Virus record (IMG/VR): IMGVR_UViG_3300033977_000108
Location: 62,001 to 126,000 of that record
Length of the DNA: 64,000 nt
Reading direction: 5' to 3' (one strand)
DNA from: a virus
Shown in pieces: positions 15,534-26,200 of this stretch. Every line of letters begins with the position of its first letter. The stretch's first letter is position 1. Both the position numbers and the translations under genes were made by a program. The notes under the pieces are model-generated. The model saw only the letters and a list, made by a program, of their open reading frames with translations. It ran no database searches and was not told the origin of the DNA.

Positions 15534-16291
15534 ACTTGCAGCTAACCATTACAGATAATAATGGCAATGCTCTTGGCGGCGTGTCGGTTACGCTGGCGGA
15601 TATGGCTGGAAGCATTTATCAACGGGAGGCTACCGGTATTTCCGGCAGTGTGCTGTTTATAGTAGACCCAAATACCTCTTGGCAAGTCGCCCTATCCAAA
15701 ACAGGCTATTCTACTTACAATACTATCGTCAGCGTTGGGACGTCGGATGTTCAGGAAACACTGGAACTTTTCCCTGTCAGTTCCTTTAGAGCGGTGGCTA
15801 TAACCTGCGTGAATTCAATAACTTATCTGCCACTGGCGGGAGCAATCTGCACACTCGTAGGCACCGATTCAGCCATCACGAAAGCCTGGACGGACCAGAA
15901 CAATAACTGCAAGGCTAATACAAGCTCTATAGGTCTGTATTCAGCCAGCGTCATTTCCGGCGTTTATACATTGACTGTTACGCTGCCTGGCTATGAGCCT
16001 TTTGTCATCTCGGTGGATACTACCGCCGGCCCAGTGACCGAGACTTTGTTGATTATCCAGGCGACCAATACTTATCCCATAGCCATACAAGCGGTAGATG
16101 AGACGGGCACCCCAATACAAGGGGCTACGGTTTATATCTACGACCAGGGCGAATATAATGGACCATTTATTCTTGTGACTGATGTCAATGGCAGCGTGAA
16201 CCTGTTGGTTTTCGCTGGAACTTATAGCATTTACATCAATGCCCCGAACTATCAAGTAAGTAATCAGATTATAACTATCCCAGAGGAATAA
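15530..16291 (+). CDS. Virion beta-sandwich protein with three carboxypeptidase-regulatory-like repeats
   Basis: 253 residues made of three similar ~80-aa Ig-like/CarboxypepD_reg units: NLQLTITDNNGNALGGVSVT, AITCVNSITYLPLAGAICT, and IAIQAVDETGTPIQGATVYI, each followed by a G-x-Y-x(n)-GY or similar strand. Such domains decorate capsids and tails and bind surfaces or carbohydrates. Its place between two tube-like genes suggests a tail decoration or tip accessory protein. It overlaps the preceding stop by 4 bases, so translation is coupled. Confidence 0.7.
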   Translation: MNLQLTITDNNGNALGGVSVTLADMAGSIYQREATGISGSVLFIVDPNTSWQVALSKTGYSTYNTIVSVGTSDVQETLELFPVSSFRAVAITCVNSITYLPLAGAICTLVGTDSAITKAWTDQNNNCKANTSSIGLYSASVISGVYTLTVTLPGYEPFVISVDTTAGPVTETLLIIQATNTYPIAIQAVDETGTPIQGATVYIYDQGEYNGPFILVTDVNGSVNLLVFAGTYSIYINAPNYQVSNQIITIPEE

Positions 16292-16292
16292 C

Positions 16293-17345
16293 GTGGGTAC
16301 TTTTCCATTTGGACTTACTTCTCTGTCAAGTGAGTCGCAGACCGTTGGTTTTCAATTCAATACGGCTCAAACCAATCAGTTATCTTGGGCTGTAATGGGA
16401 AGCGACGGTCTGCCGGTAACCAATGGTTCTATAGATAATCCAATCGTTGGCGTTAATACAGCCCGTATCCCTCTGAATCCCGGCTCTTATACTTTGATAG
16501 CCCACCAGGCAGGCGCAGAGACAAACACGCAAGATTTTACTGTCGGGAATAGCCCAGTAACAGTAGCGACGGATATGATTGGTAGTGATACTGGAACCAG
16601 TTTATCCCCGCCAGCTACGCCTATCCCAGCGCAAACATTGACGGTTTTGAGCAATGCTATACCGCCGCCGACTCCAGAAGAAGAGTTCATCTACCCAGAT
16701 ACGGCTTATAATAAATACTATACCGCCACGCAAGCGCGTATCTATGTGGGTAATCTGTTCATAGATGAGATAGATACTCTACAGTTTGTCCTGCAAGACA
16801 ATACCGTGCCCATTTTTGGCTATTCCAGCCGCTACTTGGATGCTTATGGACAAGGTCGGTCATTGGTTCAGGGCCAGCTCGCGCTGAACTTCGTGACCGA
16901 GGGGTATTTATACACCGTACTACAGAATGTTACCGACATGGCGTTGCCGGAGACCACCCAGGCGAACACCTCGCAGCAATCCCAGCTGGACGGCTATTTG
17001 GCCAGCAGAAGTTATTTGTCAGCCCAGCCGCAGACAGCAGCCAATACTGCTATGTTGAACTATGTCAATCAGCAGATACAACAGCTTATTGCGAATATAG
17101 GTCCTCCTGGTGTACAATATATGAGGAGCTACATTGAATCAAGAACACAGGCGCCAGATGGGTATAAGATAAATCCTGTCTATCAGCCTGTGCTGTTTGA
17201 TTTAGAGATGGATTTAGGCGAGGGTCCTACGCTACGAATTCGCCGCTTGGAAAAGATCAAGTTAGTTAGCAATGAGATGATTGTAGATCAGAGCGGCAAG
17301 CATTTGCTGGACTGTTACGCATTTCTCGCACGACGTTTACGATAA
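16293..17345 (+). CDS. Third tube-like protein with N-terminal Ig-like domain
   Basis: GTG 16293 is the start, with AGAGGA upstream. Residues ~1-85 form an Ig/PEGA-like beta domain, followed by a Pro-rich linker. Residues ~145-350 carry a tube-like pattern (ARIYVGNLFIDEIDTLQFVL, VPIFGYSSR, GRSVLQG-like GRSLVQGQLALNF, and a final LEKIKLVSNEMIV), interrupted by a long Gln/Ala-rich helix. This is the last of three tube-type proteins. It may cap the tube or join it to the baseplate (inference). Confidence 0.62.
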   Translation: MGTFPFGLTSLSSESQTVGFQFNTAQTNQLSWAVMGSDGLPVTNGSIDNPIVGVNTARIPLNPGSYTLIAHQAGAETNTQDFTVGNSPVTVATDMIGSDTGTSLSPPATPIPAQTLTVLSNAIPPPTPEEEFIYPDTAYNKYYTATQARIYVGNLFIDEIDTLQFVLQDNTVPIFGYSSRYLDAYGQGRSLVQGQLALNFVTEGYLYTVLQNVTDMALPETTQANTSQQSQLDGYLASRSYLSAQPQTAANTAMLNYVNQQIQQLIANIGPPGVQYMRSYIESRTQAPDGYKINPVYQPVLFDLEMDLGEGPTLRIRRLEKIKLVSNEMIVDQSGKHLLDCYAFLARRLR

Positions 17346-17373
17346 GGAAAATCACTGCTAATAGGAGAAAAAC

Positions 17374-17814
17374 ATGACCGAGAGTCTGACCCCCACAGAG
17401 GAACAGAAAACCAAAGAAACGCTACTTACCCCTGCCGAATTCCTGGCTACCGTTCCAGGCGCGCCGACGCCACAGCAACTGGATGGTTGGAAAGCCAATG
17501 TGCCAAATCACAGGCTCAAGCTATTCGCCCCTGAAAAGGGTCGGGTATTCATTATCCGTGGTATTACCGGCTTGGAAATGACTGCCATACGGCGAGCCGT
17601 TCCTGATAATGCCCGAGATCCAGATGATGAAGTCCAGTGCGCTGCTGTTGAAAAGGCTGTGCTATGGACTAATACTACTGCCAGCAATAGGATTACCAGG
17701 GCTGAGTTGGTATCTGGTTCGGCTGGTTTGCCGTTCGCTATCTTCACTGTGATAGCAGAACTGAGCGATTATTACGCGCCCGACTTTATCGCCAGTGTAT
17801 CTGGAGATCTATAG
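17374..17814 (+). CDS. Tail assembly chaperone, first part
   Basis: A 146-aa acidic protein (TEEQKTKETLLTPAEFLATV ...) with a compact domain around residues 40-110 and a helical end. It lies between the tube genes and the giant tape-measure-type genes, the standard place for tail chaperones. A strong site TAGGAG precedes ATG 17374. It ends in TAG, and the next chaperone-like frame continues in the same reading frame. Confidence 0.68.
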   Translation: MTESLTPTEEQKTKETLLTPAEFLATVPGAPTPQQLDGWKANVPNHRLKLFAPEKGRVFIIRGITGLEMTAIRRAVPDNARDPDDEVQCAAVEKAVLWTNTTASNRITRAELVSGSAGLPFAIFTVIAELSDYYAPDFIASVSGDL

Positions 17815-17826
17815 GAAGAGGCTACA

Positions 17827-18339
17827 ATGCGCAAATGGGAAGCCATCTGGCGTGATGGCGTTCGCATTGTCTGGCGCAGCCTCCGTTGGGAAGAATACAA
17901 AGCTTTCAGTTCCCGCACCCATCACCCAGCTGACCTATATCTGGAAATCTATAAAACTTGTATCCTTGAGGGGCCTTCTGCCGAGGAGGTCCCATTCGGG
18001 GTTGTTGATTGGCTGGGCCTGCGGGAGTTTGAGCAGAATCCCTTTTCCGGCCGGCTTAGCCAAGTCAATATTGCCATCAATGAAAAACGTGTTTGGTTAG
18101 CAAGCAACTATTTCGCAGCTTGTTCGGCTATCCTAGCCTCGGTATTGCACATACCCTTGGAGACTATTGAAAAGATGGATGCGGATGAGTTCTTCTTTCG
18201 TGTGGCGCAGGCCGAGTTCCTAATAGGCAAGCCTCTTGACCCAAGAACCAAGTCTACCAAAGGTAGGCACAAGAAGCCACACGAGCCCGGCGCCAGGGAT
18301 ATGCAGTTTGAAAAGTCCGACTTTACCTTCACCAAATAG
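17827..18339 (+). CDS. Tail assembly chaperone, second part
   Basis: A 170-aa protein starting 12 bases after the TAG of the previous gene and in the same frame, with its own GAGG 5 bases before the ATG. Composition: Trp-rich N-terminus (RKWEAIWRDGVRIVWRSLRW), helical middle and a basic, probably disordered C-terminus. Classical chaperone pairs (lambda G/GT) are made by a -1 frameshift. Here only a stop codon separates the two, so the long form could arise by stop readthrough or re-initiation. Confidence 0.65.
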   Translation: MRKWEAIWRDGVRIVWRSLRWEEYKAFSSRTHHPADLYLEIYKTCILEGPSAEEVPFGVVDWLGLREFEQNPFSGRLSQVNIAINEKRVWLASNYFAACSAILASVLHIPLETIEKMDADEFFFRVAQAEFLIGKPLDPRTKSTKGRHKKPHEPGARDMQFEKSDFTFTK

Positions 18340-18341
18340 CC

Positions 18342-21300
18342 ATGTCATTGCCTTATGACCAATCATTCTTTGTTCTTGACATTGAGACGGGCGGCGAGCT
18401 TCTCGAACGCGGCGGGGAAAGTGTAGCCGGGTTTTTTGAGGCAAGTGAACGAGGCCGCTTTGTTGGCAGTGCCTACCATACTCTTCACTCCAATCATCCA
18501 CTCTTACAAGTAGACGTCTATAGAGGCGGAGCATTTGCTCCTATTGGCGGCCCAGGCGGCGGTTATGTGCGCCCGCCTGTGGGCGCTATTGCCAGCACTT
18601 TCTCCCTGAAAAAAGGCACTTGGGAGCGCGCGATGGCTTCTTCCATGACGGAGGAGGAGGCCGCCCATAGAGTATTTGAAGAGCTGGCAGCCCACATAGG
18701 GCAACATAAGCCTGCTATAGTCAGTGGCTATCACCCACTATACGATTTATCCTTTATTGAGACTCTTACCTGGCGCTATCCGAGCTTGTCTGCTTATAGG
18801 GGCAAACTTGCCGAATGGCGTCGGTTAGGACAGCTGAAAATTCAGGAGCTTGAGGAACCTTTCCTACGCCTGGCCCTGGCTTTTGGACAGCAGCATAAGG
18901 AATTCGCAGAGAAGTTCTTCCGTATGGGGCCGAACACCCCAATCACCCCAGCCTACTGGCCTGGCAAGCTGGCAGAGACCTTTGAGGAGATGAAGTTCGT
19001 TCCTGGATGGGGCCAGGAAAATATAGTAAGAGCATTGGGTGGTCAGAGGTTTTTAAAGTCATTACAACTGCTCTATCCATATGTCAATCTTACCGGTTTG
19101 CATGAAGCCCGTACTGACATCATCGCTTCTATTCACTCTTACGAGTTATTCCAGAGGGCATTACAAAAAGTAGAGGCTGGAGTAGATATTGAGACAGCCC
19201 TACAAGGTGCCCTACCAGACATAGGCCTTACGGCTGAAAGCTTCTTTAGATCGGTTTATCGTCCTTTTGAAACGGCGGCGGGCGCTATAACAACAAAATC
19301 AGTCGCCCGAGCCGGCTCCCGCATAAAAGGCAAATACTGGGCCATAGCAGCTGGCGCTACTCTATTATCTGCTCTATTGGCCAGCTCACGGGTCGGCAAG
19401 CCTGCTCATCACATAACCGGCTTACAAGATATAGGCCTGGCTCCTGAAGGCAGACACGCGCGCACCGACTTTGGATCCGGTTATCAGGGGCTGGATAAAA
19501 GTCCTACCCTTACCACTGCAGAATATATGCTGGCAGCCGGGGTATTATATGGGACTCATCGCTATCTCCTGCGCGCGGTGCCAGAATATGGTAAGACCCT
19601 ATTCAGTTTCTTCCGGACATTAGAAGAACGCTCGCCAGCGGGTATATTGAAGACTTTTAGTCTAGGGGATATATTTTCTGCTTATATACCCAGTACGCTC
19701 CATTATGAGCCAGGACAGCTAATCTCCAAGGGCACTGGTCTTTATACAGAACTGGGCGCCCATTTCCAAAGACTGACAGGCCTCGGTAAGGAACAAATGC
19801 GTGCTGGCTTGACCTTTGAAAGGGTCAGCACGGCCGAGCCATACATGCGATTGAAGGAAGCGCCTGGTGTTTCAGTAAGATTTGCCAGGCAAGGGCGATT
19901 GGTTACTTCTTCCGCTCGCTATGGCGCCCCCTTACGCCCAGCGCCTCCTATGCCAAAGACCTATATGTCTTTGGATCAGATGTTCAATCTAAAAGCTTGG
20001 AGTCGCGCATTTGAGGCCTTAAAGGAAACACAGCGCGGGCGGCGCCTACAAGGGATTGCTTGGAGCACTTTTGAAGGCGAGAAGATAGGATTTCAGCCTT
20101 TGTATGTCCGCCGCGGCCCTGGGGCGGCAAAACAGGTTGCCAGCCGCTTAGATACTTTACGACGCGTATTATTTGAACTGGCAGAACGCCCACAGCGATT
20201 AATGACTGAGGCGGGAGTAGGCCTAAAGGCAGGCTCCTATAACAAAGTCTTCAACTTTCCGTTTGTAGGGAAAGGCGGGCTGATAAATCAGCTCCTTCTA
20301 AAGCGAGTTTTACCAGCTTATCTTGCTTATACCGGCCTGCGTTGGCTGGATTACAAGACGGGCCATAGAGCGAGCGATGCCATAGCTGGCCTGCCTTTGC
20401 ATGCTAATATCTTGCGGGCAGAGCTCACAGACTTTATACCTGGCCTGCGCAAGGTAACGGATTTCTATGCCAGGAATGTGCCTGGGCCCCAATATGGGCC
20501 TTTGGCCTTACCTGCAGGCGGTGCTTTTCTTGGTGCGGCCTTGCACTATGCTCATGTTTTACAGGGTCGATTCCAAACAGAGGCCGTTAGAAAAGCCGCG
20601 CTTTCAAAATATGGCAAAGTGGGAGCCTTGATTGGCGCCGCCCTTATGCTGCCATTGCTGCCGGGTATGATAGGCAGCCGAAAGACAGCGGATGAACTGC
20701 GCCGTATCTATTCCGGCGAAGAGGAAATACCGGTCAGGGCCGGGCGCTGGTGGGAGGTGGGCTCCACCCCATTCTGGGGCGGACGCATCAAGTATTTTAG
20801 ACCGCATTGGTATGCCAGAATGAAGGCGCGCTCCGAAGCGGTTTCATTGTGGGGCTCCGAGGAAGAGTATTGGAGACATCACCCTCTACTGCACCCTATA
20901 CGGGCATTCACACATCCTTATGAACTGGAAGAGAGGAACTATTGGCAACGGCCTTATCCGGTAACCTCGCCTGCCTTTTCTAATGTTCCATTGATTGGGC
21001 CTATTCTCGCCGCGACAATAGGCAAAATAGTAAAGCCGCCACGCTACATGCATCAGGGCGAATGGTCCCCGGAAGAATACACCCTTTATAGTCCGAGGCT
21101 GGAGCCGAAGGAGGGCGGCCTGCCTCCAGCGCGCGCTAGAGATGAGTATGGCCTGATGGATGTACTCAAGCGCGAGGCGTATAATGTCACCGAATTCATA
21201 GGATTGCCTGGGTTTATAGCCCAAAGCTTATGGCAACGTATTCATCCGCCGCAGCCCGGCGGGCCTCCTATGCTACAGGGTAGCAGGCAAATGACCAACA

Positions 21301-23264
21301 TTTCCAGGCGCTATTATGAGAAAGAGTTAGGCGCTTTGATAGGAATAACGCCTAGCGCTGATATATATGGATTTTCAGAGCCTCTTCGTCGCTTCATTCA
21401 GCCCGAACGGCTCGGCGCCCAAGTCAATGAAATACCAAATCAGATGCCTTCTTGGCTGCCTGGCGAGGATTACTATACCAACTTCCGCGTAGGTGATATT
21501 TATGCCCGCATACCAGAAGGTTATATGCGATTGCCGGGGGCTGGCTATGAGGCGCTACACCCGGAATTGCAAGGTCTAAAGCCCGAGGAATATCCTGATT
21601 TGACAAAGCTCAGAATTCTGGCTGATGTCGCACCTTATTCAAGGCAATATGAATCAATGCGTGTCCGAATGCAGGCTGAAGCCCGGCGCGATACAAACTT
21701 GGCTATTGAAGTTGATAGAGTAACGCAACAAGTAGAACGATTGAAGAAATCTACTATTCAACTTAGTCATCGTCGCTTTACCGAAGAGGTGCAGAAGATA
21801 CGCGGTACTATAAAAGCCGCTGGTCCGACAGGCGTGCTACTGGAAGAATATCCTGGCCGCACTTTCCAATTTAGCGCCCTCGGTATGTCAATGTCGGACA
21901 TGTCAGCCGTTGTATTGGGAGAACAGAATGCCCTGACTCGGACGCAAATGGTACAGGAGGTAGAGCGCAGACAACAGCGGAGAGATGAGTTTATTGCGAA
22001 CTATTTACAGCCCGGGACCCAAGTATTCGCGACTGTGCCGGTAGGCGCCGTAGAACATGCCCCCGAAATACAAGCGGTACTTGAAACACGCGATATAAAC
22101 ATCAACAGGGCCCTCATCAACCAAGGATTAGCCAGATTGCGACCAGAGGAGGCCGGAGCTGAATATCAGGCCATGGAAGGACCTGCTGGAAGGGTATTAG
22201 GCACTCTGGCCGAATCTTTAGCCTTTGCCGGCGATCAGAGTATGTTCAATCCGATGCGCTACATACCGACGCCATTCGGCACCAAACTTTGGCAGATGCA
22301 AACGCCCCTCGCACGCTATCAAGAAGAAGAGATTTACGGCAATCGTATGCGCAGATGGGACAGACCTTTACATGATTTCTTGATGCCTTATCTGCGTGGT
22401 ATGACCCATAGACTGACCGGTCAGAATTTGATGCCGGCCGAGGTACAACACAAGAGAAACTTGAATGAGTTGGCTGATGTTATGAAATACTTGCGCGGCA
22501 TACAATCCGGCAGTGCCATGCAAGCAGCCCGCACAGCAATGGGAGCTAATTTGTTTGCCGAGCCTTCATATGTAATGTCCACTTTACCACGACGTGAACA
22601 GCTTTATTTCGCCGACTTTCTGAATGAAACGAACCCTGATAAGCGCAGAGAGATTCTTGATTCTGTGGCGCCGGAGACCGCCCGTGCCTTGCAGGCTCAA
22701 TGGGTAACCAGAGATGCCAGTATACTTCGTGCAGAAGGGAAGCGAGTCCCACCTATAGGCGAAGGCGGCCGGCTATACACACCAGAGGATGTTGAAGATT
22801 ATGAGCGCGCCCAGACTGATTTGACCTATGGTCAGTATGTCCGAAGCAGGGAGATAGCCGAGTTCTTTGCTCGCACTGGCTGGGCTATGCCAGAAGCGGG
22901 GGCCGATGCCTACAATCCTGCCATTGACTACGAAGATTTGAAAGTCAAGATGCTAATGCAGGAAGGCTATAATCTGCACGATTTCAATCTTTATGACGAC
23001 CGCGCCAATACCGTCTGGCGTAAGCCCTATCTGGATGGAGCTATACGGGAGCTCACCAGTGGCGGAAATCGGTCGGTAGAGAACATCAGGCGCACGGTAG
23101 AAAGACTTATGCTGGACTCACAAGGCGGCAATCCGAAAGTGATTGCTACGGGGCATCCGTCTAATCAACCGATAAATCGTGTAAATGTTACCTTTGATGA
23201 ACATCCGGAGAACGACATGCTCCGTGACATACAGCGTAATAGAGAAGAGTATGCGGTAGGCTAA
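18342..23264 (+). CDS. Giant virion protein with N-terminal DEDDh exonuclease and SNase-like region
   Basis: A 1,640-aa protein at the tape-measure position. Residues 9-270 form a DnaQ-type DEDDh 3'-5' exonuclease with all five metal/catalytic residues: Asp13 and Glu15 (LDIETGG), Asp135 (HPLYDLSF), and His254-x4-Asp259 (HEARTD). Hydrophobic segments occur near residues 328-347 and 760-775. Residues ~1030-1110 hold QMPSWLPGEDYY ... GDIYARIPEGYMRLPG. Residues ~1150-1275 resemble a degenerate staphylococcal nuclease fold (INRALINQGLARL), without its catalytic set. Its start follows the chaperone pair and its stop overlaps the next start (TAATG). It is likely an internal tail or ejected protein. 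Confidence 0.75.
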   Translation: MSLPYDQSFFVLDIETGGELLERGGESVAGFFEASERGRFVGSAYHTLHSNHPLLQVDVYRGGAFAPIGGPGGGYVRPPVGAIASTFSLKKGTWERAMASSMTEEEAAHRVFEELAAHIGQHKPAIVSGYHPLYDLSFIETLTWRYPSLSAYRGKLAEWRRLGQLKIQELEEPFLRLALAFGQQHKEFAEKFFRMGPNTPITPAYWPGKLAETFEEMKFVPGWGQENIVRALGGQRFLKSLQLLYPYVNLTGLHEARTDIIASIHSYELFQRALQKVEAGVDIETALQGALPDIGLTAESFFRSVYRPFETAAGAITTKSVARAGSRIKGKYWAIAAGATLLSALLASSRVGKPAHHITGLQDIGLAPEGRHARTDFGSGYQGLDKSPTLTTAEYMLAAGVLYGTHRYLLRAVPEYGKTLFSFFRTLEERSPAGILKTFSLGDIFSAYIPSTLHYEPGQLISKGTGLYTELGAHFQRLTGLGKEQMRAGLTFERVSTAEPYMRLKEAPGVSVRFARQGRLVTSSARYGAPLRPAPPMPKTYMSLDQMFNLKAWSRAFEALKETQRGRRLQGIAWSTFEGEKIGFQPLYVRRGPGAAKQVASRLDTLRRVLFELAERPQRLMTEAGVGLKAGSYNKVFNFPFVGKGGLINQLLLKRVLPAYLAYTGLRWLDYKTGHRASDAIAGLPLHANILRAELTDFIPGLRKVTDFYARNVPGPQYGPLALPAGGAFLGAALHYAHVLQGRFQTEAVRKAALSKYGKVGALIGAALMLPLLPGMIGSRKTADELRRIYSGEEEIPVRAGRWWEVGSTPFWGGRIKYFRPHWYARMKARSEAVSLWGSEEEYWRHHPLLHPIRAFTHPYELEERNYWQRPYPVTSPAFSNVPLIGPILAATIGKIVKPPRYMHQGEWSPEEYTLYSPRLEPKEGGLPPARARDEYGLMDVLKREAYNVTEFIGLPGFIAQSLWQRIHPPQPGGPPMLQGSRQMTNISRRYYEKELGALIGITPSADIYGFSEPLRRFIQPERLGAQVNEIPNQMPSWLPGEDYYTNFRVGDIYARIPEGYMRLPGAGYEALHPELQGLKPEEYPDLTKLRILADVAPYSRQYESMRVRMQAEARRDTNLAIEVDRVTQQVERLKKSTIQLSHRRFTEEVQKIRGTIKAAGPTGVLLEEYPGRTFQFSALGMSMSDMSAVVLGEQNALTRTQMVQEVERRQQRRDEFIANYLQPGTQVFATVPVGAVEHAPEIQAVLETRDININRALINQGLARLRPEEAGAEYQAMEGPAGRVLGTLAESLAFAGDQSMFNPMRYIPTPFGTKLWQMQTPLARYQEEEIYGNRMRRWDRPLHDFLMPYLRGMTHRLTGQNLMPAEVQHKRNLNELADVMKYLRGIQSGSAMQAARTAMGANLFAEPSYVMSTLPRREQLYFADFLNETNPDKRREILDSVAPETARALQAQWVTRDASILRAEGKRVPPIGEGGRLYTPEDVEDYERAQTDLTYGQYVRSREIAEFFARTGWAMPEAGADAYNPAIDYEDLKVKMLMQEGYNLHDFNLYDDRANTVWRKPYLDGAIRELTSGGNRSVENIRRTVERLMLDSQGGNPKVIATGHPSNQPINRVNVTFDEHPENDMLRDIQRNREEYAVG

Positions 23265-26200
23265 TGGCGTTGAATCCTTTTCTAAAGTTCGCCAGTAATC
23301 CGGTTCTCACCGGGCTGACCGGCTTGGCAGCCGTGACAGCGCCGTTTGCTATGCGAACGGAGAATCGCGGCTATTTTAAGACGGCAGCCATTACTACTCC
23401 TTTGATACTGGCAGCAGGCATTGCTGCACCATCCTTTATTTCCTCGGCGGCATCCGCCATTTCAGAACATGTACGCTTTACTGGTAGGGCTTTTAGCAAA
23501 TTGGCCCAAGCCGGTTCTATGGATTATAAGACACTCCGGCAATTCTTGGAAACGGGCAACATAGGGAGTTCTGCTTATGACGCGGCCAGCGAATTTCTAC
23601 CGGCTGCCGCAATAGATTGGCTTGGCCAGTTTGGCCGGCCAGCCGCCAAAACGCTTACGCAAAGATTGACAGACATTACCACTTTGTTGAATAATATGGC
23701 TACCAATGAGTTATGGGAGGAGAACAAATGGCTGCTCACTCATGCCTTTGAGCGCAGCCGCCTAAGGACAACTCCTCCAGCGGCTTTGGCAGGTGCCGAT
23801 TTGACCATAGCTGGTACTCCTTTGGGCAGGGAAGAGCTTTTCCAACGCCTGCGCCAAGCCGAACTAAATAAGAATGAATACTTCTTGGAGGTGCTGGAAG
23901 GTCAGCTGCGCTATGGAGGCATGCTACGGGACCTCGGACCAATGACTGATATAGCAGCACAAGCGATACAAGCCATGCCGCCGGAAACATTTGGAGTAAA
24001 AGACCTGATTGGCGGTGTATCGCCTTTAGATTTGTTGAGAAGTCAGAAAAGAGAGAAGGTTTATGAAGCCCTAATGGCGAGGCAAAATCTATTGGACACC
24101 GCTACCTTTGTGGCAACCGATGTAGCGACAACGCCAAAACTTATCCGCATCAATCTTCGCCTTCCAGGAGGGGATTTAGCAATACCTATTTTGGATCCGA
24201 CTACAGGAGTTGTCCATGTCGGTGCTGATTATCGTATTGCTTCTGGTCGGGGTGTCTGGGAGCCGGTCGGGGATACAAAGACCGTGCGTATGGCTTTGGA
24301 TGAGTGGATAGCCTCTCATTTGGACCGGCCATTTGCGGATTTACAAAGTGCCTTGGATATAGCTCCTGTCGGCAGTATAGATAAACTGAATGCCTACAAA
24401 TATGAGAGCATGGCTGCTGATAGGGCCGCTGTTCTTACCCCGGGCGCTACGAAGCGTTATAGCATGGAATACATACCGGCCCCAGGTAAAGTATTCCCAG
24501 GAAATAGAACATACGAAGATTTGACGCAGGCCGAGAGGATGACTTATGCCCGCAGTGCCTTGGCCGATTGGGCATCTCCAATAACCGCAGAACATCCCTT
24601 CCTTGGTGGCACTTTTGGCGCCAGGGAGTTGGAGTTCTATACGGCTGGCCGCATGGCCCCGTGGAGTAGGCAATCGGAAGCCATGCGAGCATTCAACAAG
24701 CCCTTGCATTATGGTTATGTGCCGCTGGAACTTCGGCCCAGATTTACGACTGCTGCTATGGCAGGCGAAGCCTCGGTTAGACATACATTTGCTATGATAA
24801 GCCCACAGGAGGCCGAGTTGTTTGGCGGCTTACCCCTATCAACCGGCGGGCTGGCCGGCGGAAAAGGCGCGGCCATTGGAAGATTGAGATTTGAACACCC
24901 CAATCTAACAGAGGCACAAGCCTCGCAACTGTGGGATACCTTGGTTAGAGAGCAATTGAGTAATCCTGATGTATTACAGGCTGCCCGTTTGGCAGGAGGT
25001 CTGGGTGAAACAGAAGCCATCCTGAGACCTGGCCAGGCCACCCGGATACCAACTATCAAGAACCGCTGGATACCATTGAATACAGTCAACATACCTTTCA
25101 ATACGCCCTATGGACCCAATCAAGTAATAGGCTGGGGCGATATAGAGCGTGTTGTCTCCGAAGCCGATGAAACCCGCCTATTGAAATTGGAACGGAGCAT
25201 TTCAGGACAATTACAGGCTTTGGTAGAAGAGACTTACTTCTCCAGGACTGGGGATAAGCTGAATGTCGGTGGGGTAAAAGCCACCACTATTCAGCCTACT
25301 GCGGAGGATTTTGAGGCGTTGCGACAGGTTGTAAATCTGAAGCGCAGGATGCTTGGAGAAACTGAAATCCCAGAGGATGCCACCGCTCTAATCAATGAGA
25401 TGTTCTTCCATGAGAAAATACATGAGCCTGCTGGTCTATTAGCCGAGCAGGCTGCCAGCTTATACGAGGAAGCCAAGGCTTTGCAGACGGAGTTTCCTTT
25501 TGATCCCGCCCTCACCGAAGCTATGACAGCCTTTAGAGAGGGCATGGCGGCACAGAAAATCTCCTACACCGGCGCCGGATTTGAAGAAGATACAGCGGCA
25601 CTGGCTGGTTGGCTGCGGGAGGATTTGAATACACGACAGGCACGGATACTTGACCTCGCCGAAGGTTTAGCCAAGAACCTGGAAATCTACGCCGGCGCGC
25701 ATCGTGGAAGAATAATGAAGCATGGCGGCGTCCTAAAGGGTTTCCTGAATGCCAAGAATGAACAAAGCCTTCTGCGTTATACATTATTCCATCATTTGGA
25801 GGCCGGCACTGCCAAATGGAACGCCCAAGGCTTATATATGCCGAAGCGTACTGGGGTGACTTGGGAATTCTATAGCCGTCTCTACGAAAGTGGCTTGATT
25901 GAGTCAATGCGTACTGTTTTTGGCAGGGTCAATTTCTTACATGGCGAGATACGGCCGATGGCTGATTTGGCCCGCTATTTCGGCGCGGGAGATTATACGA
26001 AAGTCTTTGGCGAGCGAGTATTCAGCATGGCCGAAGCTGTGCCTTCCGGGTTCTCCATGAAGGGGCTTACTGGGCGAGTAGGCTTGTTTGATTATACTGA
26101 CCCAAGGTTTAGGAATCCCTTCTCTATTCGTCTTGACCGCCCGATTGATGTAGAGATGGGCAGGCAAATGGTAAAACATGAATACATCCCTGTATTGGGC

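Noticed and set aside
17795-18100. A 101-codon frame bridging the two chaperone genes in another frame, suggestive of a frameshift product
   Set aside because: It has no ribosome site, low similarity to chaperones, and no slippery heptamer was found near 17795-17815.
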